Below, piece after piece: positions 57,407-64,000 of a stretch of DNA of 64,000 nucleotides. The DNA lies in contig OZ020269.1 in the NCBI GenBank assembly GCA_963971225.1, forward strand, positions 31,264,764 through 31,328,763, given 5' to 3'. The notes under the pieces were generated by a model. The model was not told the origin of the DNA, did no database searches, and saw only the letters and a program-made list of their open reading frames with translations. This DNA is from Melieria omissa (lineage: Eukaryota > Arthropoda > Insecta > Diptera > Ulidiidae). Made by a program: the position numbers and the translations under genes. Every line of letters starts with the position of its first letter. Within the stretch, counting starts at the first letter, position 1.

Positions 57407-58159
57407 TCAGGTGTACAACTTTGCTTCCGCCGTTTTTTTTCCAAAATTAAAAGCTTTATTGCGAAAAAGTGCTTACAGATGTATTATTCAAAGTATTGTC
57501 CGTCGCTAGCGACAACTTTCTCCCATCTTTCCGGCAATTTTCGGATCCCGGCTCGAAAAAAGGAGTCCTCTTTTGACGCTATCCATGAAGCAATCCATTT
57601 TTGCAATTCTTCGAAGGATTGAAAATGTTGATCTGCCAGGCCGTGTGCCATCGAACGGAATAGGTGGAAGTCAGAAGGGGCGACATCTGGGGAATACGGC
57701 GGGTGGGGCAAGACTTCCCATTTCAGCGTTTCTAGGTACTTTTTGACCACTTTTGCGACGTGAGGCCGAGCATTGTCGTGTTGGAGAACACCACCATGTT
57801 TGTCTTCGACATCGAAATCACCATTTTTAAAACGTTGAAACCACTCCCGACACGTTCTTTCACTCAGAGCAGCATCACCGTAAGTTTCTGAGAGCATTCG
57901 ATGCGCTTCAGCTGCATTTTTTTTCGAATTGTAACAGAAAAGTAAAACTTCCCGTAAATGGCGAGAATTGGGCACATAAACGGACATTTTCGAGCGTGAA
58001 TAATACGAAAACAAGAACAACTGTCACTGAAACGGCGATGACAATTCGTTAGGCACTGTCCACACTCACTTTAAAGGCATTACCATCTATGTATTTCAAC
58101 CAGCCTCAGCCGGTACAGCCACCTATCGGAAAACGGCGGAAGCAAAGTTGTACACCTGA
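57407..58159 (-). mobile_element. Mariner deletion derivative (copy 2 of a pair)
   Basis: The TIR is TCAGGTGTACAACTTTGC and inverse, with TA at 57405-57406 and 58160-58161. Opposite orientation to 49685-50426. It keeps one uninterrupted reading frame of fused transposase start and end. Confidence 0.92.
57484..57987 (-). pseudogene. Mariner transposase with in-frame internal deletion
   Basis: From MSVYVPNSRHLREVLLFCYN the frame runs 167 residues to a stop, against about 345 in an intact mariner transposase. The N-terminal HTH (RTCREWFQRFKNGDFDVEDK) is fused directly to VLQHDNARPHVAKVVKKYLE. The second Asp (HDN) and third Asp (APSDFHLF) are present; the first catalytic Asp segment and the second HTH are gone. 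I chose the internal Met at 57987 because it is shared with the other copy; the frame is open 11 codons further up. It might bind TIRs but cannot cut. Confidence 0.85.
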
Positions 58160-58689
58160 TATTATTAAATATTAATGTTTTAGTAATTGTAAAACTCATA
58201 AAATCAATAATACAAATTAATATTTCTGAAATTGAAAAACAAAAACAGAAGGAATTTTTAACATGTAAAGAGAAACCACGCTTTATAGTTTGTTCTTAGT
58301 GGCATTTCAAATCATATCTAAAATATGTTTTTTCTCTTAAAAAAACAATTTTGCCTCACAGGCTGTTTTTATTTGAATAAATTACTACTCTGTCTTCAAC
58401 TATTTAATTGTTTATTAAGAGTTGTATAAGTTGTAGTTTATACTTTAGGAGTTGATGCCCAATCGAATGGGATTCAAAATGACTCTTTGTTTGCCAGCAG
58501 AATCCTGTTGTTATTCCAAAAATAGTCCAAACCTTCACAGAATATTCTTCGGAGTTGAATAAATCACTAGGATACTTTTTTTAATTTATGCATTATGTGA
58601 GATGAAATCATTTTCCAAAATGATGATTGGAAAATACAGCATTGCCTACTTTTAGGGGGTAAGAGTATTTCGGAGGAAACGGTTGGAGG
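58160..58689. other. AT-rich noncoding DNA
   Basis: No gene seen. CTTCACAGAATATT at about 58534-58547 recurs just after the LTR fragment (about 58869-58882). Confidence 0.5.
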
Positions 58690-58880
58690 AAATGTTGGAA
58701 TGTTCGAGAACGAGTCGCCCTTCGGTCAGGCAGGTATAAAAGGTCGCCGGCTACAGAGTAGCTGGCAGTCTGGTCTGGACAAGCGACGCTACAACACGGA
58801 ATAAACACAACCCAGTGAAACGAGTAACGCCCGCATTGGTCAGCCAAATGGAATAAACTTAACAATACAAATCTTCACAG
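58690..58880 (+). mobile_element. LTR fragment with promoter
   Basis: Starts near TGTTGGAATG (58693). It has GTATAAAAGG at 58734-58743 as TATA box, an initiator-like GCAGTC about 30 bp on (58765-58770), then AATAAA at about 58802 and 58853. The compact promoter plus poly(A) signal layout suggests an LTR. It is not the same LTR as 5635/6859, though a GGAATG-TTCGAG/GAATGGTCGAG motif is shared. Boundaries and superfamily uncertain; a single-copy host promoter is not excluded. Confidence 0.5.
58698..58710 (+). promoter_or_regulatory. Three-unit heat-shock element
   Basis: GAATGTTCGAGAA reads GAA-nn-TTC-nn-GAA in exact 5-bp phase, the binding motif of trimeric heat-shock factor. It ends about 25 bp upstream of the TATAAAAG box at 58735. 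That spacing suits a functional promoter, but activity is inference. Confidence 0.6.
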
Positions 58881-58977
58881 AATATTTTTGTGCATTGAAA
58901 ATATTATACTTACCTTCCAAGATGTGTTTTGTTGTCATCCACTTCAAAATGTTTCACAGTACCCTCAGCTAGTTTAA

Positions 58978-59211
58978 TGCCTTGATTACACGTAACGGGT
59001 AAAGTGGCGAGACATTAACTCGAACGAGTACTCGTTTCGTCTATACAGTAAGGCGAGTTGTTGATCGACTCAGTGACCGAGTGGCGAGAGAGTCACTAGA
59101 ATCACATTACAAATAAGTTTGAACATCTCGCTTTTTCTTGCCCATCTAACTCTCTCGGCCTAGTACCATATTGATGTCTCGTCACTCTACTCGTTACGTG
59201 TGATCAAGGCA
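58978..59211. mobile_element. TAA-flanked MITE with long TIR
   Basis: The TIR begins TGCCTTGAT[T/C]ACACGTAACG and extends about 37 bp (through GAGACAT) with few mismatches. TAA flanks it at 58975-58977 and 59212-59214, a 3-bp duplication pointing to PIF/Harbinger. The TIR differs from 53476-54070. 234 bp, no coding. Confidence 0.78.
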
Positions 59212-59399
59212 TAACATTCTAATGGCTAAAATACAAACTCGGTTTATAACTATAATGCTAAGTTATGGAAAAGTTACTAAAAACGAAGTGATTTTTTTGG
59301 CTTAACATTTTTACATTAAAATTAGTTCCTTCTGGTTATTAGATCTGAAACCATTCTGAACAATTTATAATATGAAGCGCATTAGACCCTTAGAAGGGA

Positions 59400-59720
59400 C
59401 CTCCATTTCCGGTACAACCGTAGTGTTTTTTTAGTTAGAACAGGTAAGTAAAGTAAGTGGAGAATTGTGTCTTCTTCCTCCACTATGTCTCTGCAGCTTC
59501 GGCAGAAATCGTGGGCTAGATTCTTCTACTGTAGTCCCCAAGGATGCAGAAACCAGTGAGTTCTCTTAATATAAACTTGAACGGGTCCCTTTTGAGGATT
59601 AGTAGACTTCTGGATGCGTTTCAAACGCACTTTTGGCAACATCTGTTTCGCTGTCCTGCCTGACTCAGATGCCACTCAGACAATGTTGGGGGCTTTTGTC
59701 ACGGTTTTCTCTTTTGTCAG
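59400..59720 (-). pseudogene. LINE C-terminal relic
   Basis: The minus strand reads LRELTGFCILGDYSRRI then, in another frame, AHDFCRSCRDIVEEEDTILH and LLY, which are the LTGHC, C-x-x-C and EEE(D/E)T-x-x-H motifs of the LINE C-terminal region. It is a decayed fragment with frameshifts. Confidence 0.65.
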
Positions 59721-60700
59721 CTACATACTTGGGAACAATATTTAATTTATATTAATTTGCTTGTTAAATTCAATGGTAAAAATTGTGAACGTATAAAAAA
59801 TGACTTAGAAATAAATGCTTTAGAAATGCAAACAGTTCAAAATTGACTCGAAAAACATTACTCGAAGGTTTGCAGTCAGAATGCAACAATTCAAAATGGT
59901 GTCATGTATGGCACTTTTTGTCGTATTGGAGCTGCCATTTTTAATATTCATACTCTAACTGTAGATTCGCTTTCAACACGCTTTCAAAACATAAAAGTCT
60001 AAGTTGTTTTATGAAACCATGGTTGGTTGGTTGGTTTTGTTGGTTGGTTTTGTTGGTTGGTTTTGTCAATCGCCCTGAGGGTTCAATCAGTGAAATCTAT
60101 TCAAGCAAAGCCGGAATTAACACCTTGTAATCAATATATATGTAACTATTTCATATTTACAGTGGAAAAATATGCCTTCGACCGCTGTGACTTAAGTACG
60201 AATGCCACTTAAATGTTTGGTTGATTGCAGTTGTTTGTGGTTTCAGGCCCAAAGTGAGCCCCATATGTATTGCTGACGTCATCGTTTCAAGTTCAATAAA
60301 GTTCTGTTAGACCTTCTTTTCACATACCTGCATATATACTAAGTATATATGTTATAAATGTGTTTAAATTTTTTATACTGTCTTATACACTTTTGTGCAA
60401 AAGTTTTCATTTCCTTGACTTAAGTGCTGCCACATGTGTCCGTCTATTCTATCTGCTGTCGTGTCAAACGTATCGCAAATACTCGCAACTTGTTTACAAA
60501 CCGAACGCTTTTTGACAACTTTTATGGACAATTTCATTTCCGTTATCACCTTTACGATTGCGCTGACGATTGAAAGGTTTTTAGTTCAAATGCGGCCAAC
60601 TAAAATCGCACAAAACTTGAAATTGCAAAGTATAAAAAAAACAACAACAAACGCCACACATTCACACAACCGAAAAGGAAAAACTTCAAAACTCATCTGA
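59721..60700. other. Noncoding DNA with TTGG repeat
   Basis: A GGTTGGTTGGTTTTGTTGG repeat lies at 60021-60066. ORF 60434-60700 (88 codons) has no recognisable domain. Confidence 0.5.
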
Positions 60701-61440
60701 GACCTGTTAGGTTAACGGTTTGCGCGTGTAGTGTGTGCGTTGGGCTTAGGACAAGTTGGTAAATAGCCGGCGGCAAGTTGGCGAGTGTTGGCTGTGCCGA
60801 CGACGTCGACGTCGGCTACCTCGAGCACGCTTTATGACGCATGACGCCCACGATTAAAAGGCAACGCCGAGCTCGCAACTTTTCCTTCGCTGCAGATTAC
60901 AAGTTGAAAATGAGCAGCGGATGGCAGCAGCAATGTGTGTTGTACAAACTTTTTCCATTATCAAAAAGTTCATGAAATTTTTATACTTTCACATGATAAA
61001 ACAAGAAAATTTACGGCCATCGTTGGCGGGCACAGGGAACACACACACATTGCGTCGGCCAACGGGCGGCCGGTGGCCAGTGGCTACTAACGGCTCGAAT
61101 ATGCCGCGCGTCGCTGCCGCTGTGTGCTGGCCACTAGTCGTCGTCGCTCGCCGGCCGCCGGTCGATGGCTGGCGATAAAGCAGCGCGAAACCGGGGGCAA
61201 TCGACCGGAAAAATATGCAACAAATTTGACAGCGGCACCGAGTGCGTCGGCAGGATTAAGCGGTCTTTTTTTTTGCGGGTTTATTGTTGTTGCTTGGGCA
61301 TTTTTCAGTGGTGTTCGCTTGTGTGCAGAGTGTGCCGCGGCAATTTAATGACTGTGCGCTGCGGCTAAACAGTGTTGCCTTCGTTGTTGGGCGTTTCTGT
61401 GGGCGAAAACTAAGCCGCGAGCGCAGGCAATGTGCGGAAA
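60701..61440. other. GC-rich unique island
   Basis: The most GC-rich stretch in the window, free of transposon motifs. ORFs at 60921-61368 show no domain I know. It could be a regulatory or untranslated region, which I cannot support further. Confidence 0.45.
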
Positions 61441-61999
61441 TTAGATGACTAAAAAAAACGCTACTTTTGAGCCTGAAGGGGCATTAAAAATAGAATTGAG
61501 CTCATGAAACCTGTTTAAGATTAAAAAGTTTGCATGCATTAAAAAAATAATAAATTAAAAAAAATTCAAAATGTTTAATTATGGAAACTATAAATAGAAC
61601 ATGAGAGGAAATAATGTATTAAAACATAATACATTAAAAATTAGTCAACATTTGTAGCTATAGAAATTATAAAGAAAACATGAAGGGAAACATTTTTTTT
61701 TTCAAGATTTTTAATGTGTTTTTGTCGATAGAAAAAATGCAAAAATTAAGAAAGTTAAAAATTAGAACGTCTGCATAAGGCAATTTTTTTACTCCCAGTT
61801 GCTTATTACTATTTGAATTTTACTTTAGTTGAGTTTAATTCAATGTTTGTTTAGTATTTAGTGTCGTTGAGAGTGCAGCTGTCGAAAGGAAATTGTTAGA
61901 AAAGGGCCCTAAGCAACATTGAAGACCTCTGCGAACAAGTGGTCAAAACTTACTCTCATATGGGGCTCCGATATGGACTGAAGCTATTCGCTATTCGAA
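61441..61999. other. AT-rich noncoding DNA
   Basis: Nothing recognised. Confidence 0.5.
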
Positions 62000-62340
62000 T
62001 TGTATACGAGAAAACAACTAAAGTGATACCACAACGATGTGTTCGCAGAGAAGCTTCCCAGTATTTACTGGCATCAACGCTTCGGCACGCAGGATATGGA
62101 AACTAGTTGCTCTTGAGCAAAGCAGGCAGCTGTGGAAACGAGATTGGCATACAGTAACAACAGGACGCTGAACACACCGATTGACTCTGTCGAGAGAAAA
62201 CACGGTGAGATGGATTTTCACATAACACAACTGTTGTGCGGTTACGGTTGGTTGCAGTGCCGCACAAGGATTTTCAGGGAAGAGTGGTTTGCGTACAACG
62301 TTTGCGGCCGATTCCATTTGAAATCATATTTTGCAGAAGC
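62000..62340 (+). pseudogene. LINE C-terminal relic, R1/LOA-like
   Basis: One plus frame reads ERKHGEMDFHITQLLCGYGW after a TGR-x-TH-like stretch (VTTGR, then THRLTLSREN in another frame). The ERKHGE-x-x-(F/Y)-x-x-TQ-x-L-x-GHG motif marks the region after the RT of R1/LOA-type LINEs. The zinc-binding end is not recognisable. The fragment abuts a MITE end at 62353. Confidence 0.6.
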
Positions 62341-62352
62341 AATTTTTATATC

Positions 62353-62394
62353 TAGGGGGTTTGAGTCCCCAAAACCCTACTGTGTACGCCACTG
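62353..62394. mobile_element. Right end of a hAT-type MITE
   Basis: CTAGGGGGTTTGAGTCCCC, then CCTACTGTGTACGCCACTG, inverse of the CAGTGGCG-type start, as in 2937-3062. The left end is missing or lost in the LINE relic. Confidence 0.5.
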
Positions 62395-62965
62395 ATATCT
62401 TACATGTACCACCTGTTTCATTTTAAACATGACACAGCGCCACATTGTAAACACTGCATGGAAAAAATTGCAGAGCAAGCAGTGAACGCATTTCCATATT
62501 AGATTTTGTTCTCCAGAACCATGTAATTAGATCTTCAACCAAATTTTAGTTTTCTCAGAAAACTTAATTAGATTTTGTTACTCAAAATTAAATCTTGTAA
62601 TAAATGTGAAATTTGTGTTTGCTAACCGTTTTAGTTTTCGATCGATTCTGGAAATCTTGGGCTAAAAATGTTCGGAAATCATATGTTATTTGTTTCAATT
62701 CAGATCATAAATACAAGGAAATTAATATTTTTTTATTTTAAAGAAAAAAAATTTAAAATTTAAAAAATTTATAATTTTACAAATTTACCGAAAAATTACA
62801 AAAATTTGTTCATAACAATCCACATACCGTTTAAAGGACGAAAGACATGTAAAGACAATTCTACTAAATTCGACTTAATTTTATAAAGTTTAATTTAAGT
62901 CAAATTCATTGAATAATTCAATGATTGAATAATTATTCAATTCAAGTTTATTCATTCCGGGTCGG
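62395..62965. other. AT-rich DNA leading into satellite
   Basis: No gene. 62895-62950 contains GAATAATTCAATGATTGAAT palindrome-like sequence immediately before the satellite. Confidence 0.5.
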
Positions 62966-64000
62966 TTCAATTCAATTCAATTCAATTCAATTCAATTCAA
63001 TTCAACTCAACCCAACCCAACTCAACTCAACTCAATTCAATTCAATTCAATTCAATTCAATTCAATTCAATTCAACTCAATTCATTTCAATTTAATTCAA
63101 TTCAATTCAATTCAATTCAATTCAATTCAATTCAATTCAATTCAATTCAATTCAATTCAATTCAATTCAATTCAATTCAATTCAATTCAATTCAATTCAA
63201 TTCAATTCAATTCAATTCAATTCAATTCAATTCAACTCAACCCAACCCAACTCAACTCAACTCAACTCAACTCAACTCAACTCAACTCAATTCAATTCAA
63301 TTCAATTCAATTCAATTCAATTCAATTCAATTCAATTCAATTCAATTCAATTCAATTCATTTCAGTTCAATTCAATTCAACTCAACTCAACTCAACTCAA
63401 CTCAACTCAACTCAACTCAACTCAACTCAACTCAACTCAACTCAACTCAACTCAACTCAACTCAACTCAACTCAACTCAACTCAACTCAACTCAACTCAA
63501 CTCAACTCAACTCAACTCAACTCAACTCAACTCAACTCAACTCAACTCAACTCAACTCAACTCAACTCAACTCAACTCAACTCAACTCAACTCAACTCAA
63601 CTCAACTCAACTCAACTCAACTCAACTCAACTCAACTCAACTCAACTCAACTCAACTCAACTCAACTCAACTCAACTCAACTCAACTCAACTCAACTCAA
63701 CTCAACTCAACTCAACTCAACTCAATTCAATTCAATTCAATTCAATTCAATTCAATTCAATTCAATTCAATTCAATTCAATTCAATTCAATTCAATTCAA
63801 TTCAATTCAATTCAATTCAATTCAATTCAATTCAATTCAATTCAACTCAACCCAACCCAACTCAACTCAACTCAACTCAACTCAACTCAACTCAACTCAA
63901 CTCAATTCAATTCAATTCAATTCAATTCAATTCATTTCAGTTCAATTCAATTCAACTCAACTCAACTCAACTCAACTCAACTCAACTCAATTCAATTCAA
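62966..64000. repeat. YTCAA pentanucleotide satellite (TTCAA/CTCAA/CCCAA)
   Basis: About 207 units in one uninterrupted 5-bp phase to the window end. The units occur as runs: TTCAA, then CTCAA (one CTCAA run covers about 63381-63725). CCCAACCCAA pairs lie at 63011, 63241 and 63851, and a TTCATTTCAG marker at 63356 and 63931. All variation is substitution; no indel breaks the phase. The array is cut by the window end. Confidence 0.97.

Noticed and set aside
62966..64000. Telomeric repeat
   Set aside because: The unit is YTCAA, not the insect TTAGG type, and flies generally lack simple telomeric repeats; an internal satellite is more likely.

Overview
The window looks like intergenic or large-intron DNA from a higher fly (Brachycera). 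A tephritid fruit fly is my best guess, but that is inference. The signs are many interrupted CAA/CAG and CA/TG microsatellites in otherwise unique DNA, LINE relics whose 3' ends carry TTAGG/TAACC-type tails, and a dense mix of mariner, hAT, piggyBac and Helitron debris. I found no convincing host protein-coding exon, rRNA gene or functional tRNA gene in 64 kb. Almost everything recognisable is a mobile element, and every transposase or reverse-transcriptase reading frame I could identify is truncated or broken.

Layout. 1-2.8 kb: unique DNA, then a dispersed repeat (copy A) split by a clean Helitron. 2.9-7.9 kb: a hAT-type MITE, two copies of one mariner deletion derivative (the second inside an LTR), two LTRs in opposite orientation and a piggyBac-type MITE. 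8.9-9.1 kb: a long hairpin with a relative at 46.8-47.0 kb. 10.9-15.1 kb: a three-level nest, a 5'-truncated LINE containing a hAT element containing a piggyBac element. 17.2-23.8 kb: a tRNA-derived SINE, several LINE 3' ends and a foldback element splitting one of them. 25-33 kb: small hAT MITEs, one inside a LINE relic, then a second hAT copy (31757-32910) that lacks the piggyBac element of copy 1 but carries a different TTAA-flanked MITE. 33.5-46 kb: mostly unique islands with microsatellites, separated by AT-rich DNA with one LINE relic and dispersed repeat copy B. 46.8-50.5 kb: the dimeric hairpin, a mariner relic, a LINE relic, a TTCTAC hexamer array and a mariner inserted in a T-rich array. 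52-54.8 kb: dispersed repeat copy C, loaded with a piggyBac-type MITE and a Harbinger-type element that itself carries a SINE, then another mariner relic. 55.7-59.7 kb: a repeat-rich block with a short transposase-like ORF, the second copy of the 49.7-kb mariner family, an LTR fragment with a perfect three-unit heat-shock element, a TAA-flanked MITE and a LINE relic. 62-64 kb: a LINE relic and a pentanucleotide satellite running off the window end.

How the parts relate. The elements do not form a pathway, but they date one another. Paired copies supply empty sites: for the Helitron, for two TTAA insertions and for the Harbinger-type element. At the hAT insertion in the LINE, removing the element and one target duplication restores an open frame. 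The most unusual observations are the reciprocal TTAA insertions in the two hAT copies, the heat-shock element in the LTR, the paired hairpins and the strictly phased pentamer satellite.
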